Assembly (NCBI GenBank): GCA_016932955.1
Contig: JAFGBV010000235.1
Location: 1 to 36,968 of the forward strand
Source of the DNA: Anaerolineales bacterium
GTDB taxonomy: Bacteria > Chloroflexota > Anaerolineae > Anaerolineales > UBA4823
Length of the DNA stretch: 36,968 nucleotides
Direction of reading: 5' to 3'
The first letter of the stretch is position 1, and every line of letters starts with the position of its first letter. The notes under the pieces are model-generated. The model worked only from the letters and a program-made list of their open reading frames with translations. It ran no database searches and was not told the DNA's origin. Positions 1 to 8,859 of this stretch are shown here, in pieces. A program made the position numbers and the translations under genes.

Positions 1-83
1 CTTTGATGGTTGACCATCAGCGCAACTGCCAGCACCATGATGCAGACGAGGTTGACCAGAACAAGAAAATGATTGGCTTTCAT
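1..83 (-). CDS. N-terminus of a membrane or exported protein (partial, cut by window edge)
   Basis: Only the first 27 codons are inside the window; the rest lies beyond the left edge. The peptide starts MKANHFLVLVNLV and continues as one hydrophobic stretch of about 20 residues (to LMVNH). It is therefore either a signal peptide or an N-terminal membrane anchor. The start is well supported by AAGGAGA, with AGGAG about 7 bases upstream of the ATG, and by an extended -10 sequence further upstream. The frame is read from the raw sequence because it is too short to stand out as a long ORF. Function cannot be assigned. It lies downstream of, and in the same direction as, the BTAD regulator, with a 138-base gap containing its own likely promoter. 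Confidence 0.65.
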   Translation of the reverse strand, partial: MKANHFLVLVNLVCIMVLAVALMVNHQ

Positions 84-142
84 GAAAAGTCTCCTTTGGA
101 TATTTGGAAATTGAGATCTCGGTTGTTAATTGATCCGCCATC

Positions 143-151
143 AGTATAACA
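143..151 (-). promoter_or_regulatory. Extended -10 promoter for the left-edge gene
   Basis: On the minus strand the sequence reads TGTTATACT, that is TGn followed by TATACT (one mismatch to TATAAT), about 60 bases upstream of the partial gene's start. No good -35 hexamer is visible at 16-18 bases, as is common for extended -10 promoters. It is a pattern match only. Confidence 0.35.
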
Positions 152-221
152 AACAGGTGTCTATAAATTGTCTCGAAATCACCCCCCTACGTTAACTATG
201 GGCTCATTTTTAAATCAATTC

Positions 222-3200
222 TCATAGCGCCCCACTTCCCCTCGTTTTCACCGGGTGACCCGCCTCTCGCAGCGCAGCCAGGTCGCGCTTGACCGTTGCC
301 CGGCTTGTTCCCAATGCGTCCGCCAGGTCATCGATCGTTGGCGCTGCGCCTTGAGCATCGGCTTCCTGCAGCAGGCGCAGCAGTCGATGCTGGCGGCGCA
401 GAGCCTTGCCCTTGATCGCATCATCCTCCGGCGCATCAATAGTCCAGGTTACATCTATCCATTCTTCATCTCGCAGAGTCCTCCTGCCGGGTGCGCCAAC
501 GCGAGCCAGACGCACCTTTACCTGGCGTGCTGCCCTACCCTCGAAATAGTTCTGGTAATCATCCCAAATGTGTTTCCCTGGACTGATATCATGAATGTAA
601 GCGCGGCGGCGTTCCGCGTCCGAGATACTCGCGGCGAATTCCATCAGGATCGTGTAGGCGCGCTTGAGACCCTCCAGGCCGCGCTCTGTCTGCCCGGCTG
701 CCAGCATGGCGCGATAAGCGCCTAAGTATGCCAGCAATGGATCACCAACCCCAGCAATGCCGTCCGTATCCAGGCGAGTTAACACCTGGTCAGCATACGT
801 CACTGCCGTATCGTGATCTCCCTGGGCACTGGCTAATCGCGCCAGGCCAGCCAGGGGATCCAACTCCATCGCATATAACCCCACTTCCCGGCGCAAGGCC
901 AGACCCGTGGAGTAAGCCTGCCAGGCATCCTGGTATTGCCCCAAATGCTCCAACACCAAACCCAGGTAGACATAGCCATACCCTTCCACCGTCTTGTCAC
1001 CTGTAATGTTCGACACCTCACAAACCCGCTCCAGCATATCCCGCGCAGCCTGGTAATCGCCGTAATCACTAAGGATAATGCTCCTGTTGTACAGACTACT
1101 CGCCTCTCGGGAGCGATCCCCCATCATTTGCCAAACTTCCAGCGCTTTTTGGTTGTATCCCAGCGCAGCGGAGAAATCTGCCAAATAATGAAAGATTGTA
1201 CCGATTAAGGAGGTTAACCGCCCTCGTATGGCAGGGTCAGCATCCGGAGGGCACAGCTCCAAGCCGCGTTTGCAGCATTCCAGGGCTTTATCGTAATTAC
1301 CCTGATCAAAATACAACCTGGCAATCAACTGCAGGCTGGCAGCTTGCGCCGCGCAATCCCCAATAGCCTGAGCCAATTCATAAGCGCGTTCCTGGCATGC
1401 CCAGGCAGGCTCCCACTCGCCGCGCTGAGTCAACAAACGGCCCCACTTTTGTAAAGCAAGCACAGTTGTAGGGAGATCGCCCACTGCTTCAGCAACCTTG
1501 CTGAGTTTCTCAGCCTCCGCGATGCCCATTGCGTAGTTGCCAACACTATCATAGTAATCGACACGGCACAAGCCTAACACAGCCCGGCGATCGGGCGTTG
1601 CCAATTCGGGTGTTTGTAGCAACGATTCCAGTGCTGTCAAATCCAGTGCCTGCGCTTCTCGTTCACCCAAGCGACCTAAGACAGATTGGCGAGCCAGGCG
1701 CAGGTCAAATTCCAGCCGGGCATTGGCAGAGAGATGCGCACTGGCTTGCAAGGCGCGCGTCATGTGTTCTACCGCTTCTCGATTGGCATAGACGATTGCA
1801 GCCTGTTCACCTGCCTGCTGGCTATATTGCACTGCTTTTTCCCAATCTTGGGCAGAGAAAAAATGATATGCCAGCCCAGCCGTCCGATCCGGATATTGCA
1901 CTTCAAGCGCTTCGCCCGCCTGGCGATGAAGGTGAAAGCGCTGGTCTAGATTAATCGCCTCGTATACTACCTGACGGATCTTGTCGTGGCTAAAACGGTA
2001 ATCTGCAGGGTTTTCCACCAAGAAGCGGCGGAGTACAAGGGTTTTCAAGATAGGCAAAAGCAATATCGCATCGAGCTGGCTGGCGTGGCACAAGAGGCGG
2101 AAATCTGTGCTCGCACCCAGCACCGCAGCCATTTCTAGCATTGCGCGTTCAGTAGGGGCAAGATGTTGCAGGCGGTGGGCAATCACACGCTCCACCCCCG
2201 GCGGGAGCGGTAATTCAGCATAATCTACCGTGGTGTCATCCCATGGGGTACGCCATTGATTGTCAGCACCTCGCTGCAATAAACCTTCATCGTGAAGCGA
2301 CTGGAGGGTTTCCAGGATGAACAATGGGTTGCCATCCGTTTCCTGGTAGATTCGGTTTTCGAAAGCCGGCGCCGGCTGTTTCAAACCCAGGCTGCGCCGG
2401 ATGAGCTCGGCAGCAGCATCCAGGTTTAACCGAGGAAGCAATAATCGTTGGCGCAGACCATGACTGTCCAACGCCTTGATCTGCTCCCATACGAGCGGTT
2501 GAGAACGTGCATCCTCACCGCGATAACTTCCCAGGATGAGCACACAAACCTGCCGCGAACGGTGTGTCAGTTTCACCAGAACATCCAGGCTATCCGGATC
2601 AGCCCAGTGCAAATCTTCCAGGATAATCATCAACGGGGCAATCTCCCCCCAAGCAGAGAGCAACTCATACAAAGCGTTCACCAGCCGTTCCCGTTCATGG
2701 GCAGGTTCCAGGGCAGGTGGTGCTGACAGGTTTGGGAAATATTGCGCTACCTCGGGTACCAATGGAGAAAGCACACCCAGCCAGACCGGCTCGACCAGGT
2801 GTTCCAACTGGCTGAGGCGTAATGGGGAAAGCCCTGCGCTCAGCGCTTCCACCCAGGGAGCAAAGGGAGGCAATCCTACCATTTCCTGGCAATGACCCCA
2901 TAATACCTGGACGCCGCGCCATTCAGCATCACGGGCGACTTCACGTAACAAACGGGTTTTACCCACCCCTGGCTCGCCCTCCACCAGCGCCACCCCGCCC
3001 TTATGGGATAGGGCAGCCTCAACGAGCGCCACTAGTTCAGCGCGCTCTTGTTCGCAACCCACCAATGGCGCCTGCTGTATCGCTTCAATCTTTACTACCG
3101 ATGGAAGGTAAGGAATATCTGGTTCGCCGGACCTGCGCCGGATCTCCTGCGCTAATGCTAGCGTCTCAGCCTCTGGTTCTAACCCTAATTCTTCTTGCAG

Positions 3201-3869
3201 AACCTGGCGACAGTGCTCATATTGGCGCAGTGCAGCAGTGGAGCGGTCGAGGGATACCTGCAGACGCATGATCTCACGATGAGCGGATTCGCGCAGTGGA
3301 TCCACATTTACCAGTGTCATTGCACACCGTAAAGCTTCTATATATTGCCCGCCTGATTTATGGAGCGATACCAGCCTATCCAGCGCCCCCAGGTAGATCT
3401 CGCGCAACCGCTCCCTTTCAGCTAGAGCCCAATCCTCATAGACCCCCTCCAGTAAGTCCCCTTGGTAAAGCTGAACCGCCCGTTGTAGATCCGTAATAGC
3501 GTCTGTAAAATTATTGGATATACCATTTGCCAGATACGGCCGGACAGTATCGCGAAATTCATCGATATCAACCCAGAGCCACGCTTCTGGTGAGATATTG
3601 ACTCGATCACCATCTGCCTCCACCAGGCCAGGAGCAGTCCTGCGAATCTGCCATAGCGCTTGGGTCAAGCCACGCCGGGCCTGGTTTTCGGTCTCTTCTG
3701 GCCAAAACATTCCCGCAAGCATTGCGCGGGCATGATGCCTGGCGCGTCCCAATAACAGGTAAGCCAATAGGGTGCGTGGAATAGCCCCTCCCGGTAACGG
3801 GAGGGCAACCTCATCGCGGGTCAATACCAATGACCCAAACAGATAAGCACGAATCAAACCCTCTTCCAT
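222..3869 (-). CDS. BTAD/AAA-ATPase/TPR transcriptional regulator with C-terminal HTH
   Basis: A 1215-residue soluble regulator of the SARP/LuxR-like large ATPase class. Residues about 5-105 form the winged-helix DNA-binding domain seen before BTAD domains (…RTLLAYLLLGR…, ARRGLTQALWQIRR). Residues about 105-245 are the bacterial transcriptional activation domain, ending in the typical YEHCRQVLQEELGLEPEAET. An AAA/STAND ATPase follows, with Walker A GEPGVGKT at 298-305 and Walker B MIILEDLHWAD. TPR-like helical repeats fill about 690-1090. The last 70 residues hold a second, DeoR/HTH_11-like helix-turn-helix (TIDDLADALGTSRATVKRDL). It is divergent from the operon beginning at 4062, separated by 192 bases, so regulation of that operon is possible but not shown. 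No strong Shine-Dalgarno precedes the ATG; the start is kept because the winged helix begins at once. Confidence 0.85.
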   Translation of the reverse strand: MEEGLIRAYLFGSLVLTRDEVALPLPGGAIPRTLLAYLLLGRARHHARAMLAGMFWPEETENQARRGLTQALWQIRRTAPGLVEADGDRVNISPEAWLWVDIDEFRDTVRPYLANGISNNFTDAITDLQRAVQLYQGDLLEGVYEDWALAERERLREIYLGALDRLVSLHKSGGQYIEALRCAMTLVNVDPLRESAHREIMRLQVSLDRSTAALRQYEHCRQVLQEELGLEPEAETLALAQEIRRRSGEPDIPYLPSVVKIEAIQQAPLVGCEQERAELVALVEAALSHKGGVALVEGEPGVGKTRLLREVARDAEWRGVQVLWGHCQEMVGLPPFAPWVEALSAGLSPLRLSQLEHLVEPVWLGVLSPLVPEVAQYFPNLSAPPALEPAHERERLVNALYELLSAWGEIAPLMIILEDLHWADPDSLDVLVKLTHRSRQVCVLILGSYRGEDARSQPLVWEQIKALDSHGLRQRLLLPRLNLDAAAELIRRSLGLKQPAPAFENRIYQETDGNPLFILETLQSLHDEGLLQRGADNQWRTPWDDTTVDYAELPLPPGVERVIAHRLQHLAPTERAMLEMAAVLGASTDFRLLCHASQLDAILLLPILKTLVLRRFLVENPADYRFSHDKIRQVVYEAINLDQRFHLHRQAGEALEVQYPDRTAGLAYHFFSAQDWEKAVQYSQQAGEQAAIVYANREAVEHMTRALQASAHLSANARLEFDLRLARQSVLGRLGEREAQALDLTALESLLQTPELATPDRRAVLGLCRVDYYDSVGNYAMGIAEAEKLSKVAEAVGDLPTTVLALQKWGRLLTQRGEWEPAWACQERAYELAQAIGDCAAQAASLQLIARLYFDQGNYDKALECCKRGLELCPPDADPAIRGRLTSLIGTIFHYLADFSAALGYNQKALEVWQMMGDRSREASSLYNRSIILSDYGDYQAARDMLERVCEVSNITGDKTVEGYGYVYLGLVLEHLGQYQDAWQAYSTGLALRREVGLYAMELDPLAGLARLASAQGDHDTAVTYADQVLTRLDTDGIAGVGDPLLAYLGAYRAMLAAGQTERGLEGLKRAYTILMEFAASISDAERRRAYIHDISPGKHIWDDYQNYFEGRAARQVKVRLARVGAPGRRTLRDEEWIDVTWTIDAPEDDAIKGKALRRQHRLLRLLQEADAQGAAPTIDDLADALGTSRATVKRDLAALREAGHPVKTRGSGAL

Positions 3870-3977
3870 GTATATTGCTCATAATTTTACATGAATTTTG
3901 TCTTAAATGCTTTCCCCAATCCCCCCATTTTCTGCGCGACCTGACAATCCACACCTTGAGAGGGTGACAATACCCAT

Positions 3978-4006
3978 TCGACATACTATCAATGATAGGC
4001 AATAAT
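3978..4006 (+). promoter_or_regulatory. Sigma-70-type promoter of the signalling operon
   Basis: TCGACA (3978-3983, 5 of 6 to the -35 consensus) is separated by exactly 17 bases from AATAAT (4001-4006, 5 of 6 to the -10 consensus). It lies about 55 bases upstream of the first gene of the operon. No other good promoter was seen on this strand between 3870 and 4061. Confidence 0.55.
3986..3998. promoter_or_regulatory. Palindromic operator candidate inside the promoter spacer
   Basis: CTATCA-A-TGATAG is a perfect 6-1-6 inverted repeat lying wholly between the -35 and -10 boxes. A protein bound there would be placed to control RNA polymerase. Candidates are the MerR-like HTH protein encoded just downstream and the divergent BTAD regulator. 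No binding partner can be shown from sequence. Confidence 0.45.
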
Positions 4007-4061
4007 ATCCAATAACGATAATCAATGCTCCCCAGGGGTACAACCCAGCAGGAGGCAGTTT

Positions 4062-4286
4062 ATGGAAAACCAGGTTTCCGAGATCATGACCATCGAGGAT
4101 GTAGCAGACTACCTGCGCATCCCTGTTTCGTCTGCTTACAAGCTCGCACAGCAGGGTAAGCTGCCCGGGCAAAAGATCGGGCGCCACTGGCGCTTTTACC
4201 GCCCATCGCTGATCGACTGGGTGGCAAGCGCCGCAGCCGAATCATCCCACACTCCATCATCCCAGTCTCGTACACCATCATCGTAA
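4062..4286 (+). CDS. Small MerR/excisionase-type helix-turn-helix protein
   Basis: A 74-residue protein almost entirely made of one HTH_17/excisionase-like (MerR-type winged helix) domain. It reads EIMTIEDVADYLRIPVSSAY, then KLAQQGKLPGQKIGRHWRFYR, then a short Ser/Thr/Pro-rich tail. Such domains bind DNA and, in stand-alone proteins, usually serve as local regulators or recombination directionality factors. No integrase is nearby, so a regulator is more likely. The ATG has an AGGAGG site about 7 bases upstream. It is the first gene of the plus-strand operon and the only obvious DNA-binding protein in it; the next gene starts 28 bases downstream. It may control the palindromic promoter just upstream. 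Confidence 0.85.
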   Translation: MENQVSEIMTIEDVADYLRIPVSSAYKLAQQGKLPGQKIGRHWRFYRPSLIDWVASAAAESSHTPSSQSRTPSS

Positions 4287-4314
4287 TACTCGCCTACACA
4301 CACAGGAGGTAAGC

Positions 4315-5415
4315 ATGCTTTATTCGTTCCGCAAAAATGTCCGTGCTTTATTCTTACCCTGGATACGCTCCCATGTTGAGGAAACCGGCCGGCAAGTTGC
4401 TCCTCCAGAACCCAAGTTTACTGAGGATCAGCTCATCACACCGCCTAAGCCATTTCATATCCGATGGACTACGGCTGACTTTCTCTACGTTTATCCCAAC
4501 ACGGCAGCCGTGCTTACTACCCATACTGGCGAGCAACTGTTTCCGGATGCGGGTGGCTTCCTGGAGAATATGGAAGTCGGGAAATATTCCTTACAATATG
4601 TCGATCTACGCGAAAGACGCAAGATTCTTAATAATATTCAAGACACCTCTGCTGAAGGCTCGCAAGTATCGATCTCTATTGCCGTCACTTATTTCGTGAC
4701 CCATCCCAAGCGTCTCCTGGCAATGGACAAACCCCTGCAAATCCTCTTCACCACTTGCACTGCTGCTCTGAAAAGCTTTATCCGTTCGCACGCCCATGAT
4801 GACCTGGTCTGTGTGCAATATAACACCCTCATCGAAGACTCAACAATAGCCAGGCACATCATTCAGCAGGTCAATCAAAACCAGGCATGCCGCGCATTCA
4901 CACTCCTGGATGTAAGCATCCTGGAGCGACAGGGAGACCCCAGGATCCTCGAGATCCAACGCGCTCGCCGGGTACAAGAGCAACAGAGTCTTAGCCGCCA
5001 GGAGGAGCTGCGCCAGCAGGAGAAGCTTGCTGACCAGGAAGAAAGCCTCGTGATTCGCGAGGGAGAAGTGAACATCCAGCGCATGATCCAGGAGCAGCGC
5101 ATGGAGGAAGCGCGGGCGATGATCGAGGCAACCCGCGCCGATATCGCCCAACGCATCCAATTCCAGTTGAACAAAGTTGAAGAGATGCGCCAGCTACCCG
5201 AACGCCAACATGAAATGTCACTCAAAGCATTAGATATCCGTTCAGAAGCGCTCCATGCACTGATGCAAATGTACACCACCCCTGGTTTCCCGCGCACCGT
5301 GGAAGACGCGCGCAGGCTTGAAGAGATGCTCCAAAAAATCTCAGATATCCCTTCATTGAATCATAGTGGGACGCTGACCGCTCTGAGCTCGACCCTCGAC
5401 GGATTATTGCCTTAA
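4315..5415 (+). CDS. SPFH/band-7-like coiled-coil protein
   Basis: A 366-residue protein. Residues about 40-200 resemble an SPFH (stomatin/prohibitin/flotillin) domain: a beta-rich part (VYPNTAAVLTTHTGEQLF, SVSIAVTYFVTHPKRLLA in outline) followed by the helical part with a shift to 'LLDVSILERQGDPRILEIQRA'. Residues about 205-300 are a long charged coiled coil rich in Glu, Gln and Arg (QEELRQQEKLADQEE). There is no N-terminal membrane helix, unlike classic flotillins, so any membrane link would be peripheral. SPFH proteins form oligomeric scaffolds. The ATG follows a strong AGGAGGT. In this operon it may organise the soluble kinases downstream. The SPFH assignment rests on pattern and layout, not a search. 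Confidence 0.65.
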   Translation: MLYSFRKNVRALFLPWIRSHVEETGRQVAPPEPKFTEDQLITPPKPFHIRWTTADFLYVYPNTAAVLTTHTGEQLFPDAGGFLENMEVGKYSLQYVDLRERRKILNNIQDTSAEGSQVSISIAVTYFVTHPKRLLAMDKPLQILFTTCTAALKSFIRSHAHDDLVCVQYNTLIEDSTIARHIIQQVNQNQACRAFTLLDVSILERQGDPRILEIQRARRVQEQQSLSRQEELRQQEKLADQEESLVIREGEVNIQRMIQEQRMEEARAMIEATRADIAQRIQFQLNKVEEMRQLPERQHEMSLKALDIRSEALHALMQMYTTPGFPRTVEDARRLEEMLQKISDIPSLNHSGTLTALSSTLDGLLP

Positions 5416-5448
5416 ATTTCAACACGTACCGATGGAGCGCGCTGACCA

Positions 5449-6606
5449 ATGAGAAAAGTTGCTGATATTTGGATCGATGTTGGGAAATACGGAAGCTCCC
5501 CAGATCTGGAGCAAGTTGCCCCCATGGATCTGACGCCTGGGTACGAATGGCAGGCCTTGTTTGCTTGCCAGATCGTAGTGCGGCCCTTTGCAGATCTGAT
5601 GCTGCTCAAGTGGGGTTTCAATGCTGCTGTCCTACTGCAAGAAGCCATGGACCGGCAGCGGTTATTCATCGAAGCCCAGCACCCCGGTGATGGCGCAATC
5701 CTGCTCGATTGGCAACGGAAACGCTCACTGGCCTTGCGCTGCCAGCATCACCCCGCCTGGAATGGACTCTTGCTCAGCCTGATCGGTAAAGTCAGCGCTG
5801 AAACCAAAGAGGCTGCACAGAGCGCTGCTTACCTCCATTGGAGTGAGACAAGATCTATATTCCCCTATGATTATGAGTTGTTACCCGCCGCCGATCCCCA
5901 GGATTACCGCCGGCTAACTGGCTGGGATATTCTTCACCAAGCAGGGAGCGTGGCCAGCCTGGTACAGGTGCGACGTTACGAGCAGTCTGTCCATTCGGGT
6001 AATGAACTCCTGCCTGTGAACGGCTTTTGGCAAAGTGCAGAGCGCTCAGATGAGCAGGTTTGGCGTACACTTGCCGGTTGTCCGGTCCCAGTTCTTCTTA
6101 ATATCACCGTTCGCCCAGAAATCATCCTGGATGCCGAACGGAAAGCCCTTTTAGCAGTCGAACAATCCGCCCATAAGATAGCCCAGGATAGCACGATGCC
6201 TCAGTTAGCACCTTATGCCTACTGGGCTGCCAAATTGGCTCAGCGCCGGGGCAGCATCTGGTCGCGTTCATTCGCTGCTCAGGTTAGCCTAGCATCCAGC
6301 AATCTATTACCAGAGTACATTCCTCGCACCATTGGAACAGCCATAACACGGTCAGCCAATTCGGAAACACTACCCGGTTATCAAGCAGTCTGGCCCTGCA
6401 ACAATAACGAAGCGCTTCTGTGGGCTTCCCACCTGTATTGGCTAGAATTGCTGCCTGCCAGCCAGGTATTCCCCTCAGGATGGGCACGGCTGCAAGATAT
6501 GATTGATCATGCAGAGGCACAAGCGCTTTTCCGTTTCCCTTACCCACCAGAGCCAGGACTACCCGGCGTGAAGTTTCTCTCCTCTCTGGGTGAGATAACC
6601 TCATGA
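5449..6606 (+). CDS. Unrecognised 385-residue protein of the signalling operon
   Basis: I do not recognise this protein as a named family. It is a soluble, mixed alpha/beta protein without signal peptide or membrane helices. The N-terminus reads MRKVADIWIDVGKYGSSPDL. Near the C-terminus (about 355-375) the segment AEAQALFRFPYPPEPGLPGV resembles the 'FRLP…GLPGI' element I associate with N-terminal domains of HerA/VirB4-like DNA-pumping ATPases, but there is no P-loop here and no such ATPase in the window. That link is a weak inference. A weak GGAG lies about 12 bases before the ATG. Its last four bases (ATGA) overlap the start of the S1-kinase gene, which implies translational coupling and a shared role. 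Confidence 0.8.
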   Translation: MRKVADIWIDVGKYGSSPDLEQVAPMDLTPGYEWQALFACQIVVRPFADLMLLKWGFNAAVLLQEAMDRQRLFIEAQHPGDGAILLDWQRKRSLALRCQHHPAWNGLLLSLIGKVSAETKEAAQSAAYLHWSETRSIFPYDYELLPAADPQDYRRLTGWDILHQAGSVASLVQVRRYEQSVHSGNELLPVNGFWQSAERSDEQVWRTLAGCPVPVLLNITVRPEIILDAERKALLAVEQSAHKIAQDSTMPQLAPYAYWAAKLAQRRGSIWSRSFAAQVSLASSNLLPEYIPRTIGTAITRSANSETLPGYQAVWPCNNNEALLWASHLYWLELLPASQVFPSGWARLQDMIDHAEAQALFRFPYPPEPGLPGVKFLSSLGEITS

Positions 6607-8843
6607 AAACCACAGACAACGTCGCAAAACTTATTCGCTTTCAGGTAACGCGCCACATTCCCTCAGGATTGCTAGTGGAGCTGGAGGATGGTAGCAATGG
6701 AATGATTCGCATCCGCGAGCTCTCCTGGGATCCTGAGGAGAGGCTTAATTGGCAAAGCTTGTTTCCCGTGGGCTGGCAAGCGCAAGCCGTCTTGACGGGA
6801 GAAGGAAGCGAAGATCGAAAGGAACTCAGCCTGCGCCTGGCTGAAAACGACCCGTGGGATACGATACCGGGGCGCTTCCGCAAGGGGCAAGTCGTGGAAG
6901 GGATTGTCACAGGAGTCGTGGCGTATGGCGCCTTTGTCGAATTCGCTTCAGGTATCACTGGGCTGCTCCACCATTCCGAGTTTCCCTCCTGGGTTAAGAA
7001 AGGCCCATTGGATGCTTTTTGGCCTGGCGATCATGTGCGGGTTTCCATCCAACAAATCGACCTTGTCAAGCGGCGTGTCAGCCTGGGTCTGGCAATGACC
7101 ACCTCCGCCCCTTCGCTCAGCGGATTTCCATCTGACGGCGGAATAAAATCTACTGTCATTACGCAACCTGACACCTACCATAGCGCGCTAAGTGATACCC
7201 TAGACCAGTTCCAGAGCAAGAACTACCCCAAGCGCCATTTTCTGATCGTTGAAGACGAGCCCGATCAATCCCATGCCATCGCCAATTGGCTCAAGCGCCT
7301 GGAACAGCGCGTAGATACCGCGGCCAGCGCCGAAGCTGCCCTGGAGCTGTTGGAGAAAACAAAACCCGACCTGGCCCTGATCGATGTCGGCTTGCCAGGA
7401 ATGAACGGTATCGAGCTTGGCAGGATAATGCTCGAGTTATCACCTCAGGTGCGCCTGATCATCACCACAGATTGGGCTCGCGCCGATGAGCACTGGAAAG
7501 AGATGGAAGAATTGCAAGGTCAGGGAGTTGAGCTGCTGGTGAAACCACTCCTGCCCGAAGACTTGCTCGATATTCTGCAGCGTAGTCGTAAGCGCCTGGC
7601 GCGTACTGAGGAACAGGTTTCTCTGCGCTCAAGCTTTGACTATGCACCCCTCACCACATTGAGTCATGAGCGCCCCACCCAAAACCTGCTCTCAGAATGC
7701 CGTGAGGCGACTGGCTTTGAGATCGCGATTCTTTTCAACCTCGATCCCATGCACCGCCAGGTGCAGATTTTACAGAGTGCCGGGGGCTTTGAGCCATCCC
7801 GCAATGCTGCACTTGGGTCATTGATCTACAGTCCTGTGCGGGATATTGCAGAAGATGGTGACATAGTGCAACTTGAGCAGTACACACTCGAACACCACGG
7901 GCGCTTCCGCTACTTGCTCGAGTTCTTCCCAGAGATGGCCGCCTGCCTGGGCGTCCCAGTATCGAGCGGGCGCCAGAGCCAATATGCACTTGTTCTGCTG
8001 GATCGTCGCGCCCGTCATATAACACCAGAAGTAGTACTGTTCACCAAAGCCACTGCCCTGGCTATCAGCGCTCTCCTGGAGCAAAAAGCATTTCGCGAGC
8101 AAGCCCTGGTAATCCAGCGCACTGCACTGATGGGTCATATCACCAGCGCTATGGTGCATGAGGTTAACAACATGCTCAGCCGGCTCAATGATAGGCTTAG
8201 AGGCCTGAGCAATCATCTGAGCAACGCCGATGAACCCGACACAACGCCAACCAAGTATAAAGGCCACCTCAAAGTTATCCGAGCAGAAATTGGCGAAGCC
8301 TATCGCGACCTGCGTGCGATTGCCAAATCAATGACCATGTTCGGGCGCATCATCATCAAAGACCAGACCGAGGTCCTGCGGGTTGATGAGATCATCAGTC
8401 AGGTGGTTGAGATCATGCGCGAGACGGGCAAGCGTTACCGTGTATCAATATCCGTGGATATGCCAGAGACATTGATGTTGATCCGCGGCCAGGCAGCCGC
8501 CCTCGAACACATCTTGATGAACCTGATCCTCAATGCCATCCAGCAGATCACCGAGACAGGTCGCGCCGAAGGTGGATGGGTTCAGATTCGTATCGAGTCG
8601 CAACGCGAAGCCAGCACTCCCAAACGCCTAACGATTCTGGTAGAAGATAATGGCCCTGGAATCCATACCAGCCTCTGGGAGCGTATATTCGAAGCGGGCT
8701 TTACAACACGCGCAGACGGTAGTGGCCTGGGACTTTACATTTGCCGCAGCCTTGTGGATGCTATGGGTGGGCAAATTCGTGTAAAAAAAAGCCTCGTCTT
8801 AGGAGGCAGTATCTTTGCCGTTGACCTGCCCTCTCGGTTCTAG
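6603..8843 (+). CDS. S1-S1-receiver-GAF-like-histidine kinase hybrid
   Basis: A 746-residue cytosolic hybrid sensor kinase with an unusual front end. Residues about 7-82 and 90-165 are two S1/OB-fold RNA-binding domains; the second is clear (VVEGIVTGVVAYGAFVEF, ITGLLHHSEFPSW, DHVRVSIQQIDLVKRRVSLG). Residues about 211-330 are a receiver with acidic pair E217/D218, phospho-acceptor D261 (LALIDVGLPG), T288 and K314. A GAF-like sensor region spans about 350-500. The histidine kinase core has H519 (SAMVHEVNNML), N644 in the N box, EDNGPGI at 681-687 and GSGLGL at 706-711, so it should be catalytically competent. No membrane segment is present. The start overlaps the previous stop as ATGA. The S1 domains suggest RNA or nucleic-acid sensing, which is inferred. 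Confidence 0.88.
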   Translation: MKTTDNVAKLIRFQVTRHIPSGLLVELEDGSNGMIRIRELSWDPEERLNWQSLFPVGWQAQAVLTGEGSEDRKELSLRLAENDPWDTIPGRFRKGQVVEGIVTGVVAYGAFVEFASGITGLLHHSEFPSWVKKGPLDAFWPGDHVRVSIQQIDLVKRRVSLGLAMTTSAPSLSGFPSDGGIKSTVITQPDTYHSALSDTLDQFQSKNYPKRHFLIVEDEPDQSHAIANWLKRLEQRVDTAASAEAALELLEKTKPDLALIDVGLPGMNGIELGRIMLELSPQVRLIITTDWARADEHWKEMEELQGQGVELLVKPLLPEDLLDILQRSRKRLARTEEQVSLRSSFDYAPLTTLSHERPTQNLLSECREATGFEIAILFNLDPMHRQVQILQSAGGFEPSRNAALGSLIYSPVRDIAEDGDIVQLEQYTLEHHGRFRYLLEFFPEMAACLGVPVSSGRQSQYALVLLDRRARHITPEVVLFTKATALAISALLEQKAFREQALVIQRTALMGHITSAMVHEVNNMLSRLNDRLRGLSNHLSNADEPDTTPTKYKGHLKVIRAEIGEAYRDLRAIAKSMTMFGRIIIKDQTEVLRVDEIISQVVEIMRETGKRYRVSISVDMPETLMLIRGQAAALEHILMNLILNAIQQITETGRAEGGWVQIRIESQREASTPKRLTILVEDNGPGIHTSLWERIFEAGFTTRADGSGLGLYICRSLVDAMGGQIRVKKSLVLGGSIFAVDLPSRF

Positions 8844-8859
8844 AATTAGGATGGATTGC

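Noticed and set aside
186..205. GTTAAC-containing stretch near 190 as a third copy of the 50-base repeat
   Set aside because: Only about ten bases around CTACGTTAAC resemble it; the flanks do not match.
8783..8790. Run of eight A in the S1-kinase gene, a possible slippage or frameshift site
   Set aside because: The frame continues correctly through the G2 box and into the normal end of the kinase domain, and no alternative product is apparent.
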